DNA of 64,000 bases from Larix kaempferi (lineage: Eukaryota > Streptophyta > Pinopsida > Pinales > Pinaceae): NCBI GenBank assembly GCA_027924585.1, contig BSBM01000965.1:124001-188000 (forward strand), read 5' to 3'. Made by a program: the position numbers and the translations under genes. Below are positions 11,550 to 22,500 of the stretch, in pieces. The notes under the pieces were generated by a model, which worked only from the letters and a program-made list of their open reading frames with translations, was not told the origin of the DNA and made no database searches. The stretch's first letter is position 1. Each line of letters begins with the position of its first letter.

Positions 11550-12914
11550 TGTTGGGTGGATTAATTGTCTAATTAATTAAACAGCTGAAACTCCCAAACA
11601 TAAATTATCAACCCGAGGAAGTCTTTCATTTCAAAGCTATCGTGCAAGATCTATGCAAGCACAATTTCTAGCTGACATTGTTATCTATTGGTATGAAATC
11701 AAAACTCTTTGTAAATTAAATCACACATTCCTAAAAATAATTCAAACCTTAAACCTATTCATAAAAGAAAACTGTTAATCTAACTTAAAACAAAATCAAC
11801 TATTTATGAAGCAAGATCTAATTGCATGAATATACAAGAAGTGTTATGTTGGCCAACGATCTATCAAACGAATTAACATGAAAGCAACTATGATAAATCT
11901 AATGAATGAAAGCATACAACTATGATAAATCTAATGATTGAAAGAATGAACTAAATAATAAGAAAATCTACATAATAACACACTACAATCAACACTACCA
12001 GCATCTTCTCAGGGAAGAGGGCCCTTCCTCCACTGAGCAGAGCTGGATCTCCACAATGAAAGTCTACAACTTCAGAATTAAGAAACTGCGAGCATGTATT
12101 ATCAGAATGAAACTAGTACATCAGAGTTCTGGATCAAATCCTACAGCATAACATTGCTTTCTCTCTTCCTCCCTAATACATTAGAATGATTACATATTTA
12201 TACATAAAATGCTCTCAGGAGAATGAGAAACCGAATCCCCAACTTGTGATCTGTTTCAACCAATTGCTAATTTGTAAAACCGGCCGCAACAGTAAATCTG
12301 AGAATTAGATGTTCAGAGAACCAGATGTATAGCTCAAACCGTAGCTTTTTTTGGCGATTTCCTCGCGAGTCAGGTAAATGAGGCCATTGCGCACAAAACC
12401 AATGTCCCCATTTTCGAGCTTCATCTCTAGTTGTCCGCAAATCGAGACGTGAATCACTGTGTTCTTATCTGGCACACGTTTCTGGTTAAGGTCATTTGAT
12501 CATGAGCTGGAGGTTGCCACGTTGGATTGGGGCACGAATTGAAATCACAAATCCACATAATTAATCATAAGCTGAAACCATGTTGTGAAATATCCATGTG
12601 GACGTGTACTAGCATGCTAACTTTGGAAGCTTGAACCATGACTGTTGCTGCTGTTAATTCTCACTTACAGCTATGAAAAATCACTCCATAAACCATCATC
12701 AGTAAAATTATGCATAATAGTGTTCAATTCATCAAAAATAAAGGAAAATAATCATGATTAACCACTAAAGCATCAATAAGATTAATATGGCATTTCTCAA
12801 GCAGTTACAACAAATGGATGGAAAATGGAATGGTAAATGGGTGATAATAGGAAGAAGATGGATGAAATATGTGTCGATAAGTAATGAAAACAGGGACAAA
12901 TCCGTGACCCAACA
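11550..12914 (-). repeat. 5' LTR of the Gag-only element
   Basis: Same termini and near-identical content as the copy at 2563-3928. It is adjacent to the primer site and followed on the right by the AATAC duplication. The small difference between the two LTRs implies a comparatively recent insertion relative to the surrounding copia gag. Confidence 0.93.
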
Positions 12915-12919
12915 AATAC

Positions 12920-13205
12920 CTTTTGCACAACTGCTCCCTCAACAATTTGTACTTGAAAGGCTTCTGATGGCATTAACAATCTCATATACTCAGAGAAGAT
13001 AACATGCAATATTTTCTTCTTCCTTCATCTTAAGGGTTTCAAACTATCCTAAGTAAGTTTGCATCTTTACCTTCTTAACCTTTTCATATCCTTCATAGAT
13101 GTGTTTAAGCTTATCCCATACTTCATATTTCCTCTGATTCCCCTGAGAATTTAATCTCACCTGAAGCTTTCCATTCAGAATATTACTCTGTTTGTTCTTA
13201 AAAGA
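12920..13205 (-). pseudogene. Ty1/copia (SIRE-like) gag, N-terminal part
   Basis: Minus-strand frames give copia Gag motifs: EVWDKLKHIYEGYEKVKKVK, then FETLKMKEEENIACYL, then YEIVNAI and EGAVVQK. Each is separated by a stop or frameshift. The reading continues directly at 2562 once the intervening 10.35-kb element and one AATAC copy are removed, so the two parts are one gene. It would have encoded the capsid region of a copia Gag. To the right (13205-13440) the frame becomes unreadable. Confidence 0.85.
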
Positions 13206-13745
13206 TTGCTTCTCATTCATCAACTTAACTCTTATTTATACTCAACTTTCTCAAATGATGTGTCCAAAAGTTGGGGCTTCTCTAAGTTGGTAACACCCCT
13301 TCTTCCTTTCTTTACGTTCAAGCTTACCCAAACATATGCCACTTTTATTATCTTGCGCAGATGAAGTGTCATGACTTTGTGGGTCTTCCACAAACTACTT
13401 CCATTGCTTGGCGGGGCTTGCACACTGGAGTGCCATGACTAGGTGGGATTAGAGTGTCATGCGCAAATCACCTTGTTCTATAAATTGGTTTTAAGACTTA
13501 CTTTGACTTGCAGAGAATTGGGCACATATTTTCTATATACCTCTTCAAACTGGATTTATGCCTTCAATGTCATCACCAAGTCCAACAACCGCTTTGACAT
13601 CAATGACAACACCAAATTTCAACACCGAACTATGGACAAATGAGGTCATACTGTTGAGCCTTAAGAATGGATTCTTCCTTAGTTTGTGGTCGCTCAGAGG
13701 CCACGTCCGTAGCTATAGCAAGGAGGAGAGATTTGAGGAACCAAT
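13206..13745. other. Unassigned spacer between two decayed gag genes
   Basis: Short frames occur on both strands, but none resembles a known domain. The boundary between the copia copy and the neighbouring Ty3 copy must lie here; I cannot place it. Confidence 0.5.
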
Positions 13746-13749
13746 TTTA

Positions 13750-14229
13750 AAAAATACAGCTGTCAAGATTAATATTACAAATACTTTGGTGTAAATGCCA
13801 CTCATGGATATGATTGGTGATATGAGTGGAAGGGGTTTGGAAACATGATAACAGGATATCAACTCCCTCATCATAACATATGGGTAACTTGAAGAAAATT
13901 AGAAAATCAGAAGCTAAAGACACAAAGTTGGGATGTGTTCCATGGAGTTGGTCAATGTACCACTTGGTAGCAATGCCAGTCAAGGTTCTCTGACACTTAA
14001 ATAACAAAATAGAAACATATATGATATTATTGGAGGAGAACTATAAATGAAAGGACATGATATGGTTCTGTGGGTCCTCTCTTGGATTCCATTCTAACTT
14101 AGGGATATTTGATGAAAGTTTTGTAGGAATAGGAGGCCATCTAGGATCATGACGAATGGGATCATTGATTAGTCTCACCAAATATGGCAGGTTGATTCTA
14201 GCCATGAATTGTATACTTGCAATGGGATA
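13750..14229 (-). pseudogene. Ty3/gypsy gag, central part (second family)
   Basis: Minus-strand pieces show a plant Ty3 Gag: INDPIRHDPRWPPIPTKL, then EDPQNHIMSFHL, then CQRTLTGIATKWYIDQLHGT, and ITNHIHEW. This family differs from the Gag at 10514-11245. A frameshift lies near 14030. The N-terminal side is found at 16632-16895, past a 2.4-kb copia insertion. The downstream knuckle and pol are not found, so the copy is a fragment. Confidence 0.85.
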
Positions 14230-14610
14230 TGTTAGAAAAACATGATCGCAGAGCAATAACAATAAACATAAATATAAATATAATCACACAAACACATTAC
14301 AAGAGAGACACCAATATATCGTGGTTCAAGCAAGATGGGCTATGTCCACACTGAAATTTTCAGTCCTTATTATTATACCGTCCAACAAAGTGAAGGGATA
14401 CAACCTGTAGCACAACCGCTGTACTTCCTCTTCACTGTCTCACAGTCTCTCTTCCGATCTCAGAGATCTTTACAATGCAAAATACCTAATACATCAACCC
14501 TAGTCGTATTACAGTGTCTTTCGTTTATAGGAGAAATACAATTGGAAAATACCATGGGATACCCAAAAACATGGGCCCGAAAACTATTGGCGAAACAGCC
14601 CAAAACCAAC
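14230..14610 (-). repeat. Partial 3' LTR of the copia derivative
   Basis: Closely similar to 16125-16505 (shared AGAGCAATAACAATAAACAT and further blocks). Beyond about 14610 the similarity ends, and instead there are two 30-bp direct repeats (TCGCGGGTACGCCCACTGTA at 14611 and a variant at 14641). The inner end of this LTR is therefore deleted or replaced. Confidence 0.8.
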
Positions 14611-14784
14611 TCGCGGGTACGCCCACTGTAGTGATGCAACTCGCGGGTACACCCACTATAGTGATACAGCTAGCGTACAGAGGAAAAAATAGGGAAAATA
14701 GTGTGTCTGAAGGATATAAAGTGGATCTGAGTCAGTAAAATGGATCCTGCAGGCCAAAGAGTGCTGATGCTCACAAGGTGGAAA

Positions 14785-16049
14785 ATTACGGTGTAACACC
14801 ACAATGTTGTATCTGTTCCCGTGGAAGCTAAAGAGATAAAATGGTCAGTATTATGAGGACATAAATACAACGTACCTACCCTGTCTCCTTTTGCTATCAC
14901 CATTGATCCTTTAGTGATCTTCCACCACGTTTCTCCAAACGTAGATAGATAGCTGCCATCTCCCAACTACCCTATTGAGATAATATTTCTTTTCATAGAA
15001 GGAATATGCCTAACATCTTTTAGCAGCCAATCAGTTCCATTCTTAAATTTTATCCATACCTTACCCATTCCAACAATTTTACATGGCTCATCATCACCCA
15101 ATAAAACTTGTCCAAAATCGCCTGGAACATAATCATGAAAATATTTTCTATGGGGTGTAGCATGACATGAAGCCCCTGAATCTACTACCCAATAATCACT
15201 TGTATTATCTAATGCAAGAATCAAAGCATCTTGTAACACATCACTTGCTACATTTGCTTCCTGGGTAGTTTCATGCTTCCCATCTCCTTTATTCTTTATA
15301 GATCTGCAGTCTTTCTTCACATGTCCTTTCTTTCCACAATTCCAGCATTCTATATTTCCCAGTCTGGATTTGGATCTGCCCGTTTTAGACTTGCCACGAT
15401 TACCTTGGCTCTTTCCTTTCTCCCTTTGTCTTCCTCTTCTCTCCATGGTCAACGCATTACCTGATGTCTCACCTGTGCTTTTTCTTTGCATTTACTCACT
15501 AAGAATAACACTAATAACATCATCAAATTTCAAGATGTTTGAACTAGAGACAGAGTTACTTACAACCATGACCAAGCTATTCCAGCTTTCTGGCAATGAA
15601 CACGAGATTAGAAGAGCCCTAACCTCATCATTGAAGTTCACACTTACAGAACTTAGTTGATTTGTAACCGTATTAAAATAATTTAAATGATCAGTAACAC
15701 AACCACCTTCAAACATCTTCATATTAAATAAACCCTTCATTAAAAATACCTTGTTGGAGGCCGAGGGTTTTTCATACAGCTTACCCAATGCGCTCATCAA
15801 CCCCTCCATTGTCATTTCTTTTGAGATATTGAAAGTCACCGACGAAGCCAGGGATAGCCGTATTGTTCCCAGTTCCTTTCTGTCAAGAACCTCTTATTCT
15901 TCATCCTTCATAGCCACCAGTTGCTTTGCTCTTCTTCCCAACGGTAGGAATAGATCCTTCTAGTACAGATAGTCCTCCATTTGTATCTTCCATAACTGGA
16001 AGTTTTTTCCATTAAAATTCTTGACCTTGAACTTTCCTTCTTCTGCCAT
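14785..16049 (-). pseudogene. Copia Gag-protease with zinc knuckle
   Basis: One frame runs from an ATG at 16049 with three in-frame stops. It has the copia Gag start (FKVKNFNGKNFQLWKIQMED), the UBN2 helical region (LYEKPSASNKVFLMKGLFNM), a perfect CX2CX4HX4C knuckle (CWNCGKKGHVKKDC, near 15330) and the aspartic protease active site WVVDSGASCHAT near 15190. After the frame's last stop at 14967, further frames reach the GAG-pre-integrase start (LYLCPHNTDHFISLASTGTD) and break near 14785. It would make capsid and cleave the polyprotein; the integrase and RT parts are deleted. The catalytic Asp and knuckle are intact, so decay by stops is recent. Confidence 0.88.
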
Positions 16050-16110
16050 TGCTCCCACTTGAACCAAAAACCCTAGTTTCCTGCGGGTTTATCTTCCAAA
16101 TAGACCTTTG

Positions 16111-16122
16111 TCTCTGATACCA
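16111..16122 (-). promoter_or_regulatory. Primer-binding site, tRNA-iMet type
   Basis: The plus strand reads TCTCTGATACCA, the complement of TGGTATCAGAGA. This is the usual initiator-Met site of plant copia elements, 2 bp from the LTR. Confidence 0.93.
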
Positions 16123-16124
16123 AT

Positions 16125-16626
16125 TGTTAGAAAAATAGGATCATAGAGCAATAACAATAAACATAAATGAAAATATAATCACACAAACACATTACAAGAG
16201 AGACACCAATATATCGTGGTTCACCCAAGATGGGCTACGTCCACACTGAAATGGCCAGTCCTTATTATTATACTGTCCAGCAAAGTGAAGGGACACAACC
16301 TGCAGCACAACCACTGCACTTCCTCTTCACTGTCTCACATTCTCTCTTCCAATATCAGAGATATTTACAATGCATAATACCTAATACATCAACCCTATCC
16401 ATATTACAATGTATTTCTTTTATAGGTGAAATACAATGGGAAAATAGCATGAGATACCCAAAAACATGGGCCCGAAAACTGTTTGCGAAACAACCCAAAA
16501 ACAATTTCTCGGGGGCTTGGCCCCTGGACTCCCTAGGGATTGTGCCGGGATCATAACCAAACCTGGGGTTCAAATACAATTGAATCATCATCTATAAGAT
16601 TGGAAGATCACGCTCCACAACCAACA
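16125..16626 (-). repeat. 5' LTR of the copia derivative, 502 bp
   Basis: Begins TGTTAG and ends CCAACA directly before the GGATA duplication. This is the intact LTR of the pair. Confidence 0.9.
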
Positions 16627-16631
16627 GGATA

Positions 16632-16895
16632 TGTGGTGGAGGGGACAACAATGGTGTTGTTCGTAGCTGCATTGGTGGAACCATTTCCAACAATACCCTC
16701 ACAAAAAAGAGGCATTCTTTTGATGTCAAAAGTAGGAGTGATTCTTCCATTGAAAGTGGGGATGCTAGTAATAGTGATGATGGTGGAAGTAGGAATGGTA
16801 CCAACCATGGTGTTGGCAGTGGGGAGATGAATGTGATCTAGATTGTAAGGAGTTAGAATCAGGTGAATTTGAGTAGTGCTCAAGTGATTGTGCAA
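16632..16895 (-). pseudogene. Ty3/gypsy gag, N-terminal part (second family)
   Basis: A low-complexity Thr/Asn/Ile-rich stretch ends NNTIVVPSTTYP at the insertion point and continues at 14229 with IASIQFMARI once the copia element is removed. Plant Ty3 Gag proteins of this type have such a variable N-terminal region before the NDPI..DPxWP motif. No clear start codon can be fixed. Confidence 0.7.
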
Positions 16896-16959
16896 GGTGT
16901 CAAACTAGGATGTGGCTCTTGGAGCTGATAGTGTGGCCTAAGAAACCGTACAAAAGTGG

Positions 16960-19900
16960 TGTGGTCTGTGAGAGTACCTCAGGGGAGATATAATGATGGG
17001 ATTTGAGATGATCAACCCAACAATGAGGGTATAACACAAAGCTAATGTTAACAATGCACGAATAATGTAATTTCAACTATGTAAAATGTATTAAATCAAA
17101 TAACAAGTTCAACGTGGGTGCAACAAGTGATCTAATATAGCAAATAGAAGAAGAAAAAAGAACACCCTGATAAAAGAAAAACTACACTAGCCTTACGAGA
17201 GATCTACACAACATAAGTAGAATCACTAAAGAAATGTTTCTCAATTCTTTCCTCGAATGGGGACATCACACCCATTCGACAAAAGAAGTAGAAAGACGAG
17301 TTGGTTTTTCCAATCACAACAAAAAATAGGGGCATCAATCCGGTCTAGTTAAAAATGATTGAAGATCGAAAATAATAGTTATAGAGTGGGTTGAAGCCAA
17401 ATTCTAGTTGATCTAGGAACCCCCCAATGTAAGGGGACCACCTATGGGTAAGATGCTTAAATATACTGAATACTAGATGGCTACCTCGTTCAAAGACATG
17501 TCATATGAGTTACTTGCAGCTTCATCCAAAAGGTATCAATATGGATCATCTTCAGTACTAAATGGGGAAGGTACACCGCTCAGTCATCCAGTTCTAGTCT
17601 TGTCACATACCACCTTGAAAGGATGGGCCCACCCACAAATTGGCCTAAACCAATCTGACAGTACTAGAGGATTTTGGTTTCCTATAAAGTCAACCACTAT
17701 TTATTATATGTATAGTGACTAGGGGATTTTATTTGGATGCCTATTTCCGAAGTCCTAACCTATATACACAATTCTTTTTGGTCATCTAATGAGCATTTAA
17801 TGTGTTTAGATTAGGGTTGATTTTAGGCTCCACTTGGGGTTGTGAGCCAAGTGATAATTTGATTTAGGGTGTGAAAGTGTCTGCACAAGTGGTGTGTATA
17901 ACTATCAATTGAAATTAATAAGGAAATGTAAATGCTTGAAAGAGATAAATAAAATAAATTCAATACTAAGCTAGATAATTTTTTCTTGAAAAAGATCTAT
18001 CTCAAATATAAATGGTTATGATTAAGCTACTCACAAATCCAAGCATGCATGCAAAAAAGATAGCTAAATGGTGCGGATTTGCAAATGAAAGAGAAAGGCT
18101 CTAATCTAGTGAATCAAAATGATTTAAACAAAATCCAAAGATTAACTATCAAGTAAGCTCGGTAATCAAACTTGTTGAAACAAAAGGAAAATGAAGTTGC
18201 AAACAGATCCAAAATGAACTTTTAAAGCGACAAGTACTAAGATAAAAGGAACTTTTCTTCACCTACACTATCTAAAAGGAAGAGAAAATGGCTACTAAAG
18301 CAAGTAAAGAGGCTACGAAAACCAAGAAACTGTAAACATACTCGGAATGGAAAACAAAAATAGATTGGTGAAAGAAAAAGGAAAAACCAATTGTAAACTG
18401 CTGAAAATACTAGTTTTTTCAAACATATCACACTTATCAAAGGAATGGATGTGACCCATGTCATGAATTTGGGATAAATAGGTGCAACTCATGTTAGTGG
18501 TTTGAGCCAAATAGGTGCGACTCAGATCTAAGAGTTCAAAAATGGAAAATAAACTTTCGGTTTGGATGAATAGGTAGGGATTCGGCTAGGGGACCTACTA
18601 ATGAATCAAATAACAATAGATACATAGTACCTACAACTATATTAAGCAAGAAATCATAGAATAAATGGCTAGAAAAATGATCTGACACAACTAGCGAAGG
18701 ATTATAGATACCCCCTAGTATGGTTTCCAAAACCTATTGTGTGCAAATTGGTGCACACTCATGCGAAAGGGAACCTACTAAGGGGTTGTGCAGCCTCAAT
18801 AGAGATTCAAAGTAAAAGGAAAAACACAAAATAAAATAAATAGAATAAATCATATCTACAGTAACAATATTAGCACATTCTTCAATCAAAAGAACACATG
18901 CAATGCCGTTGTATAAAGAATCAAAGAATGCTTGTATATTCAGAAGGAAATAATACAACATAAAGAAGTCACCTTGATGTAGAAAAGAGGAAGAGGCCCA
19001 TGTAACTATCCGAGGGAGGGTCCATTGGTCTCCTTGTGATCCTGCAACTTCTGGCCACCCGTCATGATGAGGATATCCTATAGGTGAAGTAGAAGAAAAA
19101 TATGCCTTGCTTCTAATTTGAAGAAAGTACCGACAGAGTAATGGCTTCAGTGAAAAGGATGGAAATAATATCTTGAATGAGGGACCTTGAGGCATTTTTT
19201 TAGGCATGGTAATGGCTAAGGTAAGGATCTAGGTTTAGGTTTTTTATCCCTAGATCAATTACCTAACTTGGGCCACGTCACGGTTCGTGTCGATCTTTCC
19301 TCCTTTTCATTATGAATAACGTGGAAACAACCGAACATCAAGTTCGAGACTAGGTCACACTTATCGGGGGAAACTGTGTGACTTGGGTCACTTATTTCGA
19401 AGAAAAGGGTGTGAATTAGGTTGCTTCTTTTGGGAAAACAAGTGCGACCTCAATTTAGGCTAGTCCTTTTATAGTTTGATTTTCATCTTTTGAATTTTTA
19501 TCACTTCCTCAAGATCATGTGGATGAAATGAGGTGGAAAAATGGTGCTAATGATGTGGAATGATGATGTGTGTAGATGACAAATATGATGACATGGAAGG
19601 TATACAAATTTGGATGTTAACACATATTAAAGAGGGCACTGTTATATTATCAAGCATTTCAATTTCCTCCTTTAAGAATTATTTCTATTGCACCAAATCA
19701 AACTTAGGTGCTCTAGGTCTCTCCTTCTAAAATCTTGGGAAGTTCTATGTTATTAATATCACCACCTTTCGGAGATCCTCCTATAGTGAAAACATTATTA
19801 TTTATACCAATTCCCTCCTCACTATATCTAGTCTCAAAATTGATGAGGCTTACTACTCTTTGTCATTCCCTGTCATCCCATCTTGCAATCAATTACGGGA

Positions 19901-21430
19901 AGTCTTTAGTAACATGCATATTGACTCTATACCCATGGGAGAAATTGGTGATTATGGGAGAAATTGGTGATTATCCATGGAAAATTCTATGATATACCCA
20001 TGGAAACATTTTCTACCCACAAATATATGACTTGGGTGATTTGATGTTATACCGGCTGCAAGGAAATAAGGTTAACTATTCCATTGAACAATTTTCTTCT
20101 TCTAACCTTGTACTTTAGGGATTCTACAAGTATTTTAAACCATTTATACAAAAGTATAGGCAACTCACACTGTAAAACTTCATGCTAGTCATTTGAGGGA
20201 TTCTCATATAGTACAAAATCCCTACACATTTGTGGATTACATTCCCACAAATGAGATTCTTGCAATACAAATTCGTCAAACTTCTTTTCCCATGAATATT
20301 GGGCTTTATACTTGTAAATTATTTTACTCATCGTAATTTTAAGAATAGTTCCAACAACAAAACCATTTGTTGGTGTTTAGTTGTGACCAAGGTTCTCATA
20401 AGAGGGCCAACAAATCTTTGTTGTAGTCTAGATGGGATGGAATTTTCAATCCTCCCAAAAGGAAGGAAGGTCTCACCTAAAGCACAACCAATACTGTTAG
20501 AATATTAGAGAAGCAAAACAGGTTGTTTGCAACTAGGAATGCATTATTATACTAATCAAGCATATTGTATGTACATAAACAAACAACATGCATTAGAACT
20601 AGAATAAGAATCCATGATAATAAGTTGAACATGTATTACACAATATCCATAAGAAATAAAGAACTTTAATAAATATACTTAGCATTCATGCATGCTACAC
20701 ATCCATAGTTTTTTAAAGGGGCCCAAACATCCATTTTTTTTCATTCTCCAATGTTAGGCCAAGGTTCTACAACAATACAGTGGACATAATTAGAGCACAT
20801 ATAAACTCCTAGAAACTTGATCAACCCCTTAACTAACTCATCAATCAACCCTTCTACCTTGGCCTCAAAGGGATTTTATAAAAAACTAGTTGCTAAGGTT
20901 GGTCATATAAAAATTATTTACAAAAGGGGATAGGGATGACTATGTCAATCCACTTTCTAGGCCATCTCTCTAAATACATGTTACAACTCACAACTATTGG
21001 TAGTTGACTTGTGTTGCATTCCTTTATGCATATAACATGTCTTTAACACTGATCACTATGATTTGTTGTTATGCATTTTTGTGCATCCATCCTTCCACAT
21101 CTTTTATCCAAAATGAAAGGGATAACATGTGTTACTAACTAGTATGGTGTAATGTGGCTTATGAAGAAACTAATGGTCAAACTTGAGCTTACAGATCCAT
21201 AATTGAAAGTATATTTTAGTTAAGAAATCACAATTTCTTCTTCTTTGGAAGTAGTTATATAGGTCTTGGGATCTCTCCTAGATTAATTTTGAGGAATCCA
21301 CTAGGCATATAGTATATTTAGCTAGATAACATAGCTTAAACAATGGGTTCAAACTTATTCTCTAATTCCAGTTGAATTGTAATAGAGGATTTCAAGGTTG
21401 AAACAATTATGCAATTAATATATTTTGATT
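16960..21430. other. Unassigned AT-rich DNA
   Basis: 4.5 kb without recognisable genes. The longest open frame is 157 codons on the minus strand (18734-19207). It has hydrophobic stretches but no motif I recognise and no upstream context, so I leave it uncalled. Phrases such as AAATAGGTGCGACTCAG recur loosely near 18480-18530 and 19370-19450. A perfect 19-bp tandem repeat lies at 19935-19972. Old, unidentifiable repeats are the likely content. Confidence 0.5.
19935..19972 (+). repeat. Perfect 19-bp tandem duplication
   Basis: ATGGGAGAAATTGGTGATT occurs twice head to tail without a mismatch, next to paired CCATGG sites. Confidence 0.95.
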
Positions 21431-21822
21431 AATATTGTTGGGCCTAGCATTTTGGAGGTACCATTTTTGGTGAAAACAATTTTGGTGTGGACAAAAATAA
21501 GACAGAAGTGGTTTGGCAAAGCGGTCAACTCTGACGAAGTGGCCAAGAATTTGGGAAAAACTGTTATGTTGAACAAGTCAAATGGTCGGAGTTGAGTCAG
21601 TTAGTTAGGAATGGTCCACATTGTAATAATGAGTTGGTTAGTAAGTTAGTGGGTTAGTGGGAGTAGGGAAAGCTAAGTACACCCTATAAATATGTAATAA
21701 GGGAAGAGTTTTGGGTTGGTTCGAGTTGGTTACTAAGGGTTACTAGTTTTTGTTACTGCCAAGTCGATGCTATAAGAGCATATTTTGAGTATGTAATGAA
21801 GCATTATGCCATATCTGTCAAA

Positions 21823-22500
21823 GTTATTTTGGAGAAGCCGAGTCACTGATATGTAGGTTGTGTGCGCAGATCCCTTGTATTTCATGAATAAATATATAAG
21901 GCTTAACTAAAGTGCTTATTTGACTGCGACTCATAATAAATACAAGCGCTTCAGTGGTTTTTCCTAGGATGGGTTTCCACGTTAAACATGGTGTATTTAT
22001 GTGTTGTGGTGTGTGATGTGATATGTGTTTATTTCCTTTGCCTGAATGATTAAATGAATGCATGATCAAGATAATTATAAGTAATATGAATGCATAATAT
22101 AATTTAAGTTATGTCATTTTGGTGATGCCATGGGTTCTGTTGAAGTGATGAATGTGTCGAAGCTCAAATTCTGTCGTTGTTCTAGATTGGTCGATGTTAT
22201 TGGGTTGTATGATGAATGTATCGCATGTTGAGCTATTCCCCTTTTGTACTGCAAAAATATGGTTCCTGCAGTGTCCATAGGTACTTCGGGTGAGACTTCA
22301 TTTGCTCTGCAGGTGTTAATGAAAGGGATTGAACTCCCTTTCGGGTCGGTATATGTGGTAGTGGTGTTTGTTGTTATTTTGTTGAATGTTTGAACCCTGG
22401 TCAAAGTAAAAGTGCAGCAACTAATATAAATTAGTTATAGATTTCATTCAAGGGTTCATTGGTGTTCCTTGAGTAAGGGCCTACTCAAAGGATGCAACTG
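21823..22500 (+). repeat. LTR-like repeat, copy 1
   Basis: Shares ordered blocks with 28645-28817 plus 33934-34370: GTAGGTTGTGTGCGCAGATCCC, GGGTTTCCACGTTAAACATG, GGTTCCTGCAGTGTCCATAG, TCGGGTGAGACTTC and GAACCCTGGTCAAAGTA. The first part resembles the 3' end of plant copia LTRs (AATAAATA signals, GTTTCCACRTTA). It could begin at TGTTGGGCC near 21436, but copy 2 does not extend that far left. No coding frame is associated. Confidence 0.65.

Larger units (their letters stand above)
2563..12914 (-). mobile_element. Complete Gag-only LTR retrotransposon (LARD-like), 10.35 kb
   Basis: Two long direct repeats of 1366 and 1365 bp share the termini TGTTGGGT and ACCCAACA. They bound an internal region with a tRNA-Asp primer site next to the right LTR and a gag on the minus strand. 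The 5-bp sequence AATAC occurs at 2558-2562 and again at 12915-12919, a clean target-site duplication. No protease, RT, RNase H or integrase is recognisable in the 5.5 kb between gag and the 3' LTR; that space holds minisatellites and unassigned DNA. This is a non-autonomous large retrotransposon derivative. The Gag type and tRNA-Asp primer site suggest an Athila/Tat-related Ty3 lineage. It interrupts a copia gag. Confidence 0.93.
14230..16626 (-). mobile_element. Copia deletion derivative (LTR-gag-protease), 2.4 kb
   Basis: Related LTRs lie at both ends (TGTTAG at 14230 and 16125). There is a tRNA-iMet primer site at 16111-16122 and a minus-strand gag-protease between. GGATA is present at 14225-14229 and 16627-16631 as the target duplication. 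RT, RNase H and integrase are absent: the frame stops soon after the GAG-pre-integrase start. The left LTR matches the right one only over its first 380 bp or so. It is inserted in the second-family Ty3 gag. Confidence 0.9.

Noticed and set aside
18734-19207. 157-codon open frame on the minus strand
   Set aside because: No recognisable motif, irregular composition, and surrounded by unassigned AT-rich DNA; long frames of this size occur by chance.
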